The notes: generated by a model from the letters alone, not told the origin. A stretch of 64,000 nt of DNA from Pseudomonas fluorescens (GCF_902498195.1 NZ_CABVIY010000005.1:186001-250000), one strand, 5' to 3'. Positions 1-9,150 are shown, counted from the stretch's first letter. Numbers and translations: made by a program.

Positions 1-583
1 CGCTGAACACGCGGGGATCAAGCCGCTGCTGTTGCTGAACAAGTTCGACCTGATCGACGAGCACAACGCCCCGGCGTTGAATGCCTTGCTGGCGGTCTAC
101 CGCACCCTGGGTTACCCGGTGCTCGAAGTGTCGGCCCACCACGGCAACGGCATGGAGCAGCTGCAAAAACAGTTGGACGGACGCATCAGTGTGTTCGTCG
201 GCCAGTCCGGCGTCGGCAAGTCATCGCTGGTCAACAGCCTGCTGCCGGAGGTCGAGACCCGCGTCGGCCCGTTGTCCGAGCTGTCCGGCCAGGGCACTCA
301 CACCACCACCACCGCACGATTGTTCCACTTCCCCGGTGGCGGTGAACTGATCGACTCCCCGGGTATCCGCGAGTTCGGCCTGGGTCACGTCAGCCGTGCC
401 GACGTCGAAGCCGGCTTCATCGAGTTCAACGACCTGCTTGGCACTTGTCGCTTCCGTGACTGCAAGCACGACCGCGAACCCGGTTGCGCCCTGCTCAAGG
501 CCCTGGAAGACGGCCGCGTGCAGCAACAACGGATGAACAGCTACCGCTCGATCATCGCCAGCTTGCCGGAAAACGGTTACTGA
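1..583 (+). CDS. rsgA: Ribosome small-subunit-dependent GTPase RsgA (5' end missing)
   Basis: This is the C-terminal 193 residues of RsgA, a circularly permuted GTPase that acts late in 30S subunit maturation. The reading frame is open from base 2, so the start lies left of the window. Visible in order are the G4 motif NKFD, the P-loop GQSGVGKSS, a threonine-rich switch region (GTHTTTT), the G3-like DSPG, and the zinc-binding cluster CRFRDCKHDREPGC near the C terminus. G4 preceding G1 is the permutation diagnostic of the family. A hairpin terminator follows the stop directly. Identification is firm; only the missing start is uncertain. Confidence 0.97.
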   Translation, partial: AEHAGIKPLLLLNKFDLIDEHNAPALNALLAVYRTLGYPVLEVSAHHGNGMEQLQKQLDGRISVFVGQSGVGKSSLVNSLLPEVETRVGPLSELSGQGTHTTTTARLFHFPGGGELIDSPGIREFGLGHVSRADVEAGFIEFNDLLGTCRFRDCKHDREPGCALLKALEDGRVQQQRMNSYRSIIASLPENGY

Positions 584-602
584 GACGTTTCCCGCAGATG
601 TG

Positions 603-632
603 AAAAAGCCGCGATCATTTCGCGGCTTTTTT
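603..632. terminator. Rho-independent terminator, probably bidirectional
   Basis: The stem GCCGCG/CGCGGC is flanked by an A-run on the left and a T-run on the right. It lies 20 bases after the rsgA stop and can also serve the converging motB transcript. Confidence 0.9.
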
Positions 633-671
633 GTTTTGCATGTCTGAAGATGTAATCCCTGTTCAGCCCCG

Positions 672-736
672 TTCGCGAGCAAGCCCGCTCCCACACTGGA
701 CCGAATCGTCTTTTTGGGAGCGGGCTTGCTCGCGAA
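672..736. repeat. REP pair (REPIN), head-to-head
   Basis: Two inverted copies of the Pseudomonas REP core (TTCGCGAGCAAGCCCGCTCC and its complement) are separated by about 20 bases, between the converging rsgA and motB genes. Confidence 0.9.
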
Positions 737-768
737 GGCGGCCGGATAGCCACACCTTTCTTTCTAAA

Positions 769-1791
769 TCACTGTTTCGGCGCTTCACCCGGCTTCGGCG
801 CCGGATCATCGAACAGGTTCAGCCGTTCACGAAGCTCATGGGCCGGCAATGGCTCCTTGTCTGCCGGCAACGCGTTCGGGTCGACCGGCGTGGCCGGCGC
901 CTGGCCCGGAGCCGCTGGCGGGGCATCGGGCGCCGGTTCCGCGCCTTGCGAACCTTCGATGGCACGCTGGGCTTTCTTGGTCAGCACAATGATGTCGATA
1001 CGGCGGTTGACCGGGTTGAACGGATGTTCGCGGTCAAACAACGCCGACGAGGCATAGCCGACCACCCTCGCCACTTGCGTATCCGGATAGCTGCCCGCAA
1101 CCAGCGCACGGCGGGCGGCGTTGGCACGGTTGGCCGAGAGTTCCCAGTTACCGAAATCACCCTGGCCGATGTACGGCTTGGCGTCGGTGTGGCCGCTGAT
1201 GCTGATCTTGTTCGGCACCGCCTTGATGGTGTCGGCCATGGCCAGCAGGATGTCTTCGAAATATGGCTTCAGTCGCGCACTGCCTGAGTCGAACATCGGG
1301 CGGTTCTCGGCGTCCACGATCTGGATGCGCAAGCCGTCCGGGGTGATCTCGAACATGATCTGGTCTTTGAATTTCTGCAGCTGCGGATTTTCTTCGACCT
1401 TGTTCTGCAGTTCCTGCAGCAACAGTTCCAGGCGCTCCTTCTCCACCATCTCGGCCATGCCTTCGACCTGTTCGGCGTCGACGGTCACCTTGTCCGGCTG
1501 CGGCTGGGATTTCACCTCGGGGTTCAAGGTATTTTCCGGTGCCAGGGTCGGCGTACCGCCCAGGTCGATGATGTACGGCGTGCCGCTTTCGGAGAAGCCG
1601 ATCGGGTCCTTGAAGTAACCGGCGATGGCGATCTTCTGTTCCGGGGTGGCGGTGGACAACAGCCACAACACCAGGAAGAACGCCATCATCGCCGTGGCGA
1701 AGTCGGCGAAGGCGATTTTCCAGGCGCCCCCGTGATGCCCAGCGGCGTAGCGCTTGACGCGCTTGATGATTATCGGCTGGTTATTTTCCAT
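769..1791 (-). CDS. motB: Flagellar motor stator protein MotB
   Basis: MotB is the peptidoglycan-anchoring half of the proton-driven flagellar stator. The 340-residue protein has a basic cytoplasmic N terminus, one membrane helix at about residues 29-47 containing the predicted proton-carrying Asp30, and a C-terminal OmpA-like peptidoglycan-binding domain with ISGHTDAKPY and NWELSANRANAARR. The tail beyond about residue 285 is rich in Pro and Ala. The start is 3 bases downstream of the motA stop, so the two are cotranscribed, most likely from the sigma-28 promoter ahead of motA. The pairing with motA and the motifs make the call secure. Confidence 0.97.
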   Translation of the reverse strand: MENNQPIIIKRVKRYAAGHHGGAWKIAFADFATAMMAFFLVLWLLSTATPEQKIAIAGYFKDPIGFSESGTPYIIDLGGTPTLAPENTLNPEVKSQPQPDKVTVDAEQVEGMAEMVEKERLELLLQELQNKVEENPQLQKFKDQIMFEITPDGLRIQIVDAENRPMFDSGSARLKPYFEDILLAMADTIKAVPNKISISGHTDAKPYIGQGDFGNWELSANRANAARRALVAGSYPDTQVARVVGYASSALFDREHPFNPVNRRIDIIVLTKKAQRAIEGSQGAEPAPDAPPAAPGQAPATPVDPNALPADKEPLPAHELRERLNLFDDPAPKPGEAPKQ

Positions 1792-1794
1792 TTC

Positions 1795-2646
1795 TTAGCG
1801 ACCACGAACCGCTTGTTCCAGCTCGGCGAAGCTAGGACGGTGCGCCGGGTACAGCACCTTGCGCCCGAACTCCACGGCCAGCGACGGCGGCATGCCGGAA
1901 GCCGAGGCCACCAGCGAGGCCTTGATGGCTTCGTAGACGTTCAGTTCTTCCTTGGCATCGTGGGCCAGGGAATGGGCCAACGGGCCGAAGAAGCCGTAGG
2001 CGGCGAGAATACCGAAGAACGTACCGACGAGTGCCGCACCGACGTGCAGGCCGATAGAGGCTTGATCGCCCTCACCCAGGGAGGCCATGGTCACCACGAT
2101 ACCCAATACCGCCGCGACGATACCAAAGCCGGGCATGCCGTCAGCGATGCCGTTCACCGCGTGGGATGGGTGCTCCAGGTCTTCCTTGAGGCTGTACAGC
2201 TCCATGTCGAACAGACCTTCAAGCTCATGGGGCGCCATGTTGCCGGAGGACATGATGCGCAGGTAATCGCAAACGAACGCGGTCATGCGTTCGTCCTTGA
2301 GCACCGTCGGGTACTTGGCAAAGATCGGACTCGCGGCGGCATCTTCGATATCCGCCTCAATAGCCATCATGCCTTCGCGGCGGCTCTTGTTGAGGATCTC
2401 GTAGATCAGGCCCAGGACTTCAAGATAGAAGGCATGGCTGAAGCGCGAACCGAACATGCTCAGGGACTTCTTGAGCACGTGCATGGTCATGTAGCCGGGG
2501 TTGGCCTGCAGGAATGCACCAAGGGCCGCGCCCCCGATAATCATGACCTCGAAAGGCTGGATCAGGGCGGCGATTTTACCGTGGGAGAGCACGTATCCGC
2601 CGAGCACGCTCGCGAATACGACAATGATGCCGATTATTTTAGCCAT
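1795..2646 (-). CDS. motA: Flagellar motor stator protein MotA
   Basis: MotA is the inner-membrane stator subunit that couples proton flow to rotation. The 283-residue protein starts at MAKIIGIIVVFASVLGGYVL and has four expected membrane segments: near residues 1-20, 30-50, then a pair in the C-terminal half around GMPGFGIVAAVLGIVVTM and the LVGTFFGILAAYGF stretch. The large cytoplasmic loop between pairs is present. I chose the ATG at 2646 because the family begins with this Met; an upstream extension to 2724 would overlap the sigma-28 promoter. The Shine-Dalgarno match is weak. Confidence 0.97.
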   Translation of the reverse strand: MAKIIGIIVVFASVLGGYVLSHGKIAALIQPFEVMIIGGAALGAFLQANPGYMTMHVLKKSLSMFGSRFSHAFYLEVLGLIYEILNKSRREGMMAIEADIEDAAASPIFAKYPTVLKDERMTAFVCDYLRIMSSGNMAPHELEGLFDMELYSLKEDLEHPSHAVNGIADGMPGFGIVAAVLGIVVTMASLGEGDQASIGLHVGAALVGTFFGILAAYGFFGPLAHSLAHDAKEELNVYEAIKASLVASASGMPPSLAVEFGRKVLYPAHRPSFAELEQAVRGR

Positions 2647-2714
2647 AGGTAGGAGAGCACTTACTGAGTCGGGTTCAAGGTCATATTCGGAAGTTAAAAA
2701 ATCTCTTCTTCTAC

Positions 2715-2741
2715 TTATCGGCAAAACTGCGCCAGACTATA
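2715..2741 (-). promoter_or_regulatory. Sigma-28 (FliA) promoter for motAB
   Basis: On the minus strand the sequence reads TATA, 15 bases, then GCCGATAA. The -10 matches the flagellar sigma-28 consensus exactly, and the 15-base spacing is the expected one. It ends about 69 bases before the motA ATG. The -35 (TATA for TAAA) is one base off. This is inference from motif and context. Confidence 0.8.
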
Positions 2742-2812
2742 GCCAGTTCAGGCGAAAAGCTAATTTGACCCACTCCGGGCATAGGTAACGCAGAAGATGA
2801 TCGCCTCCAGAC

Positions 2813-4351
2813 ATGGCTAACGAAACGAACGTCCCGACCCAAAAACCGACCACTCTCCAAGGCTGGGTCCAGCTTCTGGATGGCGTGCGACTGCCCGTTC
2901 CCCAGGCCAGTCACGACCGTGTCTGCCGGGCGATCCGCGATAGCCGCAGTTCGCTGCGCGACATCGCCGACCTGATGCAGGACAGCCCGGCCCTGGCCTT
3001 GAGCGTGATCCGCGAAGCCAACCGACACACCCATGGCAGCATGACCGAGCCTGCGGAAAACCTTGAGGTCGCGATCAATCGTCTCGGCCTCAAGCGCACC
3101 GAAGAACTGCTCGAACGCCTGCCTGCGGTGCCCCTGGGCGACATTCCGAAAGCCCTGCGCCAGTTGCAGATGATCAGCCAGCACGCCAGCCAGCAGGCCA
3201 ACGGCTTTTTCGCCAGCCGGCTGGCGCGCCTGTGGCAGGACATCCACTGGGGCAGCCTGCTGTTCCTTTCGCCGCTGTGGCCCCTGGCATTGACGCACCC
3301 GCATCTGCTCGAAGACTGGGAGCTGCGGGTCATTCATAAAGGCGAGTCGGCGCGCAAAGTCGAAAAGCAATTGTTTGGCGCACGCCTGCTGGATATCGGC
3401 CTGGCCCTGGTTGACGTCTGGCGCCTGCCGATCTGGGTGCAGCAGGGATATAAACTGCTGCTCACCGAACAGCGGGAACTGGTGAAAGTCCTGCGCATAG
3501 CCCGCGACAGCGCGCATCCCTTGCGTCAGCAGAACCGCCTCGACGACGATCCGACCCTGCGCCGCTGGCTGAATCAACCGGCCAACACGGTGCTGCTGGC
3601 CAACGGCCTGGCGCTCTCGGCGCAACAGGCGTGGGACAGCCCGCACAGCGAGCGCTGGCAGTACCTGACCAGTCTGTATCTGCAAATGCCGATGGACGAG
3701 GTCCAGCAGCAACTGCACCAGCAGGCGGCCAACAGTGCGCGCAATCACGCCATGCCCGACCTCTGGCACCCTGCCGTTGCGCTGATCTGGCCGTGGGGCA
3801 CGAACCGCGTTCACGCCGGCCTGTTGCCGGCCCCGGCGCCCACCGCCGAAGACCTGGCAAAATGGCGTCGACAATGTGCCGAGTTGCTGATCGAGCCGAG
3901 TCGCTTCACCAACGCCATGCACTTGACCACTTCGGCCCGTGACGCCCTCGTGGCCTGCGGCATGCGCCGCGTGATAATCCTGATGGCCGATCGCACCCAC
4001 GCCAACCTGCGCGTGCACCAGACGGCCGGATTGCCAAAAGAAGTCGCAGGCCTCAATTTGGTCGTCAGTCAGAGCACGGTGCTGCAACGCTTGCTCGCGC
4101 AACAGGCTCAAGTGCGCCTGACTCCGGCCAACAATGCACAGTTTTCCGCCTTGCTGCCCAACAGCCTGCGCTCGCAGTTCAGTGGTGAACACCTGCTGCT
4201 GCGCTCGCTGGTCAACAACGGCAGGGTGATCATGATCGTGGTGGCGGATCAGGGCGGCGGGCCGTTTTCGGATATTACCGTGCAAGCCTTCGGCAAAACC
4301 GCGCAGTGCATCGAGAAAGCGCTGCACAGCTTTAGTCAACGCGGCAAATGA
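2813..4351 (+). CDS. HDOD-domain signalling protein
   Basis: This 512-residue soluble protein begins with an HDOD domain, recognisable from VRLPVPQASHDRVCRAIRD and the DIADLMQDSPALALSVIREANR helix pattern, followed by NLEVAINRLGLKRTEELL. HDOD domains resemble HD phosphohydrolases but lack their metal ligands and usually act as regulatory or scaffold modules. The C-terminal 170 residues look like a GAF-type sensor fold (LTTSARDALVACGMRRVIILMADRT onward). The gene is divergent from motAB, at the locus of PAO1 PA4955. Its specific role is unknown. The Shine-Dalgarno sequence is weak. Confidence 0.85.
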   Translation: MANETNVPTQKPTTLQGWVQLLDGVRLPVPQASHDRVCRAIRDSRSSLRDIADLMQDSPALALSVIREANRHTHGSMTEPAENLEVAINRLGLKRTEELLERLPAVPLGDIPKALRQLQMISQHASQQANGFFASRLARLWQDIHWGSLLFLSPLWPLALTHPHLLEDWELRVIHKGESARKVEKQLFGARLLDIGLALVDVWRLPIWVQQGYKLLLTEQRELVKVLRIARDSAHPLRQQNRLDDDPTLRRWLNQPANTVLLANGLALSAQQAWDSPHSERWQYLTSLYLQMPMDEVQQQLHQQAANSARNHAMPDLWHPAVALIWPWGTNRVHAGLLPAPAPTAEDLAKWRRQCAELLIEPSRFTNAMHLTTSARDALVACGMRRVIILMADRTHANLRVHQTAGLPKEVAGLNLVVSQSTVLQRLLAQQAQVRLTPANNAQFSALLPNSLRSQFSGEHLLLRSLVNNGRVIMIVVADQGGGPFSDITVQAFGKTAQCIEKALHSFSQRGK

Positions 4352-4393
4352 GGCTGCGTTACAATCCTCCCTTTTGTGCTCTGGAGACCTCAC

Positions 4394-5209
4394 ATGTCTG
4401 ACTTCTCTGGCTTGCCGCTGGTCATCGAGCCGAGCGACTTGCTCCCTCGTCTCGATGCCCGCGAACTGATCCTGGTGGACCTGACCAGCAGCGCCCGCTA
4501 TACCGAAGGGCATCTTCCCGGTGCGCGGTTTGTCGATCCGAAACGCACGCAGCTCGGCCAGGCACCTGCGCCGGGGCTGATGCCGCCCAAAGCGGCACTT
4601 GAAGCGTTATTCGGCGAGCTGGGACACAACCCCGACGCGGTCTATGTGGTGTACGACGACGAAGGCGGCGGTTGGGCCGGGCGCTTTATCTGGCTCCTGG
4701 ATGTCATTGGCCACCGCAAGTATCACTACGTCGACGGTGGACTGCCGGCCTGGCTGGCAGCGGGCTTGCCCATGTCGATCCAGGTCCCGCCTGCCGTTGG
4801 TGGCCCGGTTGCACTGACCCTTCACGATGAGCCCACGGCCACCCGTGAATACCTGCAAAGCCGGCTCGGCGCTGCCGACCTGGCGATCTGGGACGCACGC
4901 GGACCGCTGGAGTACTCCGGCGAGAAAGTCCTGGCGGCCAAGGGCGGGCACATTCCCGGTGCGGTCAATTTCGAATGGACCGCCGGCATGGATCAGGCAC
5001 GCCAGCTGCGTATCCGCACTGATATGCCGCAAATCCTCGAAAAGCTCGGCATCACGCCGGACAAGGAAATCATTACCCACTGCCAGACCCATCACCGGTC
5101 CGGCTTCACGTATCTGGTGGCCAAGTCCCTCGGTTATCCGCGGGTCAAGGGCTACGCCGGCTCCTGGGGCGAATGGGGCAATCATCCCGACACCCCTGTA
5201 GAGAATTAA
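4394..5209 (+). CDS. rhdA: Thiosulfate:cyanide sulfurtransferase (rhodanese) RhdA
   Basis: This is a tandem-domain rhodanese of 271 residues that transfers sulfane sulfur from thiosulfate to cyanide or another thiophilic acceptor. The N-terminal domain (about 1-130) is inactive and lacks the loop cysteine; the C-terminal domain carries catalytic Cys230 in the loop HCQTHHRSGFTY. Both the length and the CQTHHR loop match Azotobacter vinelandii RhdA, where Cys230 is the persulfide carrier. The ATG at 4394 has CTGGAGA upstream. It lies 18 bases ahead of psd on the same strand and may be cotranscribed with it. Confidence 0.95.
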   Translation: MSDFSGLPLVIEPSDLLPRLDARELILVDLTSSARYTEGHLPGARFVDPKRTQLGQAPAPGLMPPKAALEALFGELGHNPDAVYVVYDDEGGGWAGRFIWLLDVIGHRKYHYVDGGLPAWLAAGLPMSIQVPPAVGGPVALTLHDEPTATREYLQSRLGAADLAIWDARGPLEYSGEKVLAAKGGHIPGAVNFEWTAGMDQARQLRIRTDMPQILEKLGITPDKEIITHCQTHHRSGFTYLVAKSLGYPRVKGYAGSWGEWGNHPDTPVEN

Positions 5210-5227
5210 GGTTTTTAAGGACAGTTA

Positions 5228-6088
5228 ATGAACAAGCGTCTGTTTATCCTCAGCCAGTACCTGCTGCCTCACAACCTGCTCTCGCGACTGGCCGGCTGCA
5301 TCGCCGAATGCCGCGTGCGCTGGTTCAAGAATGCCTTCACCGCCTGGTTCGCCCAGCGTTACCAGGTGAACATGTCCGAGGCGCTGGTTGAAGACCTGAC
5401 CGCCTACGAGCACTTCAATGCCTTCTTCACCCGCGCCCTGAAAGATGGCGCGCGTCCGCTGGACGAAACGCCGGGCGCGATCCTCAGCCCGGCCGACGGC
5501 GCGGTCAGCCAGCTTGGCCCTATCGAGCACGGTCGCGTGTTCCAGGCCAAGGGCCACAGCTTCAGCGTACTGGAACTGCTGGGGGGCGACGCCGCCAACG
5601 CCGCGCCGTTCATGGGCGGTGATTTCGCAACCATCTACCTGTCACCAAAGGATTACCACCGGGTACACATGCCGCTGGCCGGCACCCTGCGCGAAATGGT
5701 CTACATCCCGGGCCGCCTGTTTTCGGTCAACCAGACCACCGCAGAAAACGTCCCGGAACTGTTCGCCCGCAATGAGCGCGTGGCCTGCATTTTCGACACC
5801 GAGCGCGGGCCAATGGCCGTGGTGCTGGTGGGCGCGATGATTGTGGCGTCGATCGAAACCGTGTGGGCCGGGCTGGTCACGCCGCCGAAACGCGAGCTGA
5901 AAACCTTCCGCTACGACGAAGCCGCACGCGCGCCGATCCACCTGGAAAAAGGTGCGGAACTGGGTCGCTTCAAGTTGGGTTCGACCGCTGTCGTGCTGTT
6001 CGGGCCGGATCAGGTGAAATGGGCTGAAGAACTGGCGGCGGGCTCGCCGGTGCAGATGGGCCAGGGCATGGGCCTGCCGAAAGCCTGA
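5228..6088 (+). CDS. psd: Phosphatidylserine decarboxylase proenzyme
   Basis: Psd decarboxylates phosphatidylserine to phosphatidylethanolamine at the inner membrane. The 286-residue proenzyme carries the autocleavage motif LGST at residues 250-253; cleavage before Ser252 creates the pyruvoyl cofactor. The charge-relay residues are visible as Asp90 (SPADG) and His144/His147 (DYHRVHMP). The start follows AAGGACAGTTA at normal spacing. Length and motifs are standard for the family. Confidence 0.97.
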   Translation: MNKRLFILSQYLLPHNLLSRLAGCIAECRVRWFKNAFTAWFAQRYQVNMSEALVEDLTAYEHFNAFFTRALKDGARPLDETPGAILSPADGAVSQLGPIEHGRVFQAKGHSFSVLELLGGDAANAAPFMGGDFATIYLSPKDYHRVHMPLAGTLREMVYIPGRLFSVNQTTAENVPELFARNERVACIFDTERGPMAVVLVGAMIVASIETVWAGLVTPPKRELKTFRYDEAARAPIHLEKGAELGRFKLGSTAVVLFGPDQVKWAEELAAGSPVQMGQGMGLPKA

Positions 6089-6106
6089 GCTACATGAAGT
6101 ACTCAT

Positions 6107-6194
6107 GTGGGAGCGGGCTTGCTCGCGAAAGCGGTGTGTCAGTTAGCAGATAAGCCACCTGACAGACCGCATTCGCGAGCAAGCCCGCTCCCAC
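6107..6194. repeat. REP pair (REPIN), tail-to-tail
   Basis: An inverted pair, GTGGGAGCGGGCTTGCTCGC first and its complement second, sits between the convergent psd and serB genes. The inner GC-rich arms GCGGTGTGTC and GACAGACCGC also partly pair. Confidence 0.9.
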
Positions 6195-6210
6195 ATTGGT
6201 CATGAGTGCA

Positions 6211-7425
6211 TCAAAGTTGTCCGTCGCGATCGCGGAAGCCCAGCAGGTAAAGCACGCCATCCAGCCCCAGCGTCGATATCGCCTGCTTCGCCGACTGCTT
6301 GACCAGTGGCTTGGCGCGGAACGCCACGCCCAACCCGGCAATCGCCAGCATCGGCAAATCGTTGGCACCGTCGCCGACCGCAATGGTCTGCTCCAGTCGC
6401 AAGCCTTCCTTGTGCGCCAGCTCCTTCAGCAGATCAGCCTTGCGCTGCGCATCCACAATCGGCTCGACCGCCACGCCGGTGACCTTGCCATCGATCACTT
6501 CCAGTTCGTTGGCGAACACGTAATCAATGCCCAGCTTGGCCTGCAGTTGCTTGGCGAAGTAGGTGAAGCCGCCGGACAGGATGGCCGTCTTGTAGCCCAG
6601 GCGCTTGAGTTCGGCAAACAGGGTCTCGGCGCCCTCGGTCAGGCGCAGCGAGGCACCGATCGAATCCAGCACGCCGACATCCAGCCCCTTGAGCAATGCC
6701 AGGCGCTCCTTGAAGCTGGCGCGGAAATCCAGCTCGCCGGCCATCGCCCGCTCGGTGATTTCCGACACTTTGTCGCCCACGCCGGCCGCCTTGGCCAGTT
6801 CATCGATGACTTCAGCTTCGATCAGGGTCGAGTCCATGTCGAACACCGCCAGGCGACGGTTGCGACGGAACAGCGAATCTTCCTGGAAGGCGATATCGAC
6901 GTTCAGCTCCTGTGCCACGCTGAGGAATTCAGCCCGCAGCGCCTGCGGATCGGCCGCTTCGCCGCGCACCGAAAACTCGATGCAGCCCTTGCCTTTGTCG
7001 GCCGGCGTATCCAGCGGCATGCGCCCGGACAGACGATCGATGTGGTCGATGTTCAGGCCATACTTGGCGGTAATCGAACTCACGGCCTGCAATTGGCCGG
7101 CAGTCACCTTGCGCGTCAACAAGGTCACGATGTGGCGTTTTTTGCCCTGGTTACCGACCCACTGCTGGTAATCCTCTTCAGAGACCGGCGTGAAACGCAC
7201 CTGTTGATCGAGCTCATAACCCTTGAACAGGATGTCCTTGAGGACCGACTGGCCTTGTTCGGTGCCGGGAATCTCAACCAGGATGCCGAACGACAGGGTG
7301 TCGTGGATCACCGCCTGACCGATGTCGAGAATGTTCACACCACCCTGGGCCAGAACGCCGGTAATGGCCGCAGTCAGACCGGGACGGTCGACTCCCGTGA
7401 TGTTTATCAGGACGATTTCGCGCAA
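6211..7425 (-). CDS. serB: Phosphoserine phosphatase SerB
   Basis: SerB catalyses the last step of serine synthesis, O-phosphoserine to serine. Two ACT-like regulatory segments occupy roughly residues 1-180 (starting REIVLINITGVDRPGLTAAI). A HAD phosphatase domain follows, with nucleophile motif DMDST, SGGFT and the metal-binding GDGANDLPML. I place the start at a TTG (position 7425), giving MREIVLINITG and 404 residues; another TTG 15 bases upstream is possible, and no ATG is available nearby. The gene diverges from the AhpA-family gene, the same pairing as serB/ytjB in enterobacteria. Confidence 0.95.
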   Translation of the reverse strand: MREIVLINITGVDRPGLTAAITGVLAQGGVNILDIGQAVIHDTLSFGILVEIPGTEQGQSVLKDILFKGYELDQQVRFTPVSEEDYQQWVGNQGKKRHIVTLLTRKVTAGQLQAVSSITAKYGLNIDHIDRLSGRMPLDTPADKGKGCIEFSVRGEAADPQALRAEFLSVAQELNVDIAFQEDSLFRRNRRLAVFDMDSTLIEAEVIDELAKAAGVGDKVSEITERAMAGELDFRASFKERLALLKGLDVGVLDSIGASLRLTEGAETLFAELKRLGYKTAILSGGFTYFAKQLQAKLGIDYVFANELEVIDGKVTGVAVEPIVDAQRKADLLKELAHKEGLRLEQTIAVGDGANDLPMLAIAGLGVAFRAKPLVKQSAKQAISTLGLDGVLYLLGFRDRDGQL

Positions 7426-7560
7426 GGCGCACCCCCGCAAGTGGAAAAAAACCGCATTCTACTCACTTTCAGTGACCATCGGGCACCGTGAGCGCTTTGC
7501 CGGTCTAGGGCCTGTCGCTATACTGCGCGTCAACTTCACGGACTAAAGAGCCGAGCGCAA

Positions 7561-9081
7561 GTGAACCGGCCCACGCCAGTAAAAACCGATAACTTCTTTC
7601 TGCTGATCTTCCGGGCACTGCGCCATCGCCGTGTACCGATTGCATTGCGCATTGCCAGCCATAACGTGATCCTGGTCGCCCTGGCCCTGGTGATCTACGC
7701 CTGCGTGATGGGTTTGCAGTTCAAGCAGGCCATGCACGAGCAGGCGGATGCGCTGGGTGAAAGCCTGACCACGCAGACAGCCACTTCGGCGACCGAGCTA
7801 TTGGTGTCTAACGACATTCTCAGCCTCAATGTGCTGCTCAACAACCTGACCAAGAACAAACTGGTGGCCCACGCGGCCATCTACAGCATGGATAACCGCA
7901 TCCTTGCCGAGGCGGGCCAGCGTCCCAAGCACGGCCTGCTGGGCGAGGCCGAAGGCATCTACCAGAGCAAGATCACCTTCCAGGACGTGACCGCCGGTCA
8001 ATTGCGCATCAGCCTGGACATGGATCAGTTCCAGCAGCCGATGACGATCAGCCTGCAGAGCATGGGCATCTTGAGCGCGATCCTGCTGGCGTTGTCCCTG
8101 GCCTTGAGCCTGCGCCTGGGTCGGCACATCTCTACGCCACTCCTGCAATTGCGGGTATGGCTGCGCCACATTGACGAGCACACCCCGGCCACCGAACGCC
8201 AGGACGAGATCGGCGACCTGGCGCGCCAGCTGCACGCCAACTTCGCACCGGAACCGGCCGAACCCGAGCCCGAACCGGAGCCCGAGTTCGACGACAGCGA
8301 TTACGACGATGCGGAACCTGGGTTCGAAGTACGCAACCTGCGGGATCCGAGCTTCGACGAAAGCCGGCCGATGGCCGCGATGAAAGCAGCCCCGCGGCGG
8401 ACTGTCAGCACCGTCGAAGACGATGACGACGAGGCGTTCGCCGACCTGCTCGATGACTCGCAAGACAACGCCTCGAAGCCGCTGGCCAAACCCGTGGTTT
8501 CCAATGTGCCGCAGCACAGCGCCGTCCTGGCCGTACAGCTGGGTTCCCAGGAGCAACTGCGGCGCCTGCCCCGCGCGCGCCTGGAAGAATTGCTCAAGCG
8601 CTACCGCGACTGCCTCGACCAGGCCGCTTCGCTGTACCAGAGCGAACTGCACACCCTGAACGATGGCAGCACGCTGATGCTGTTCCACACCGAAGACAGC
8701 GGCGACGACTACCTGACCAACGCCATCTGCTGCGGCGAGTTGTTGCGGGCGCTGGGCCACCAGTTGCAGATCGAAGTCGCCGACAGTGGCATCACCCTGC
8801 AATTGCAGTTGGGCCTGACCCTGGGCGACGCGCTGTTCGGCCTGAGCCAGATCGACCTGCTGCTGACCGACCCCGCCCAGGACGCCCTGGCCCTGTCCCA
8901 ACACAGCCGCAACCTGCTGCTGGTGGAGCGCAAGATCAGTGACGATGCGCTGATCCGCCAGCGTGCCCGTATCCGGCCGATTGCCAGCCCTGAGGGTGCT
9001 TGCTGCGTGGAGCGCTTGATGGAGCCTTATCCGTCGATGCTGGAACGGCAACTGGCGCGGATGCATGAGCGTCGGGCGTAA
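7561..9081 (+). CDS. AhpA/YtjB-family inner-membrane protein with cyclase-like C terminus
   Basis: This 506-residue membrane protein has two membrane helices (about 35-54 and 167-186) enclosing a periplasmic segment, then a HAMP-like region (about 187-225). A very acidic, Pro/Glu-rich linker follows (about 228-300). The C-terminal domain at about 320-465 resembles a degenerate class III nucleotidyl cyclase: NDGSTLMLF corresponds to the cyclase GDG motif, and LQLGLTLGDALFG to the following strand-turn. The first metal-binding Asp position reads AVLAVQLG, so it is probably inactive. The start is a GTG. Its position divergent from serB fits the YtjB family, whose function is not established. Confidence 0.8.
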   Translation: MNRPTPVKTDNFFLLIFRALRHRRVPIALRIASHNVILVALALVIYACVMGLQFKQAMHEQADALGESLTTQTATSATELLVSNDILSLNVLLNNLTKNKLVAHAAIYSMDNRILAEAGQRPKHGLLGEAEGIYQSKITFQDVTAGQLRISLDMDQFQQPMTISLQSMGILSAILLALSLALSLRLGRHISTPLLQLRVWLRHIDEHTPATERQDEIGDLARQLHANFAPEPAEPEPEPEPEFDDSDYDDAEPGFEVRNLRDPSFDESRPMAAMKAAPRRTVSTVEDDDDEAFADLLDDSQDNASKPLAKPVVSNVPQHSAVLAVQLGSQEQLRRLPRARLEELLKRYRDCLDQAASLYQSELHTLNDGSTLMLFHTEDSGDDYLTNAICCGELLRALGHQLQIEVADSGITLQLQLGLTLGDALFGLSQIDLLLTDPAQDALALSQHSRNLLLVERKISDDALIRQRARIRPIASPEGACCVERLMEPYPSMLERQLARMHERRA

Positions 9082-9097
9082 CAGCCTCGATATGAAG

Positions 9098-9132
9098 AAG
9101 CCCGCACACGAGTGATCGTCTGCGGGCTTTTT
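9098..9132 (+). terminator. Rho-independent terminator after the AhpA-family gene
   Basis: The stem AAGCCCGCA/TGCGGGCTT with a T-run lies about 16 bases beyond the stop codon at 9081. Confidence 0.88.
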
Positions 9133-9150
9133 GTTGCCTGCCCTATCGCC

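Noticed and set aside
2711..4513. 600-codon minus-strand open frame opposite the HDOD gene
   Set aside because: The plus strand encodes a recognisable HDOD protein; the antisense product has no family features and would overlap the sigma-28 promoter.
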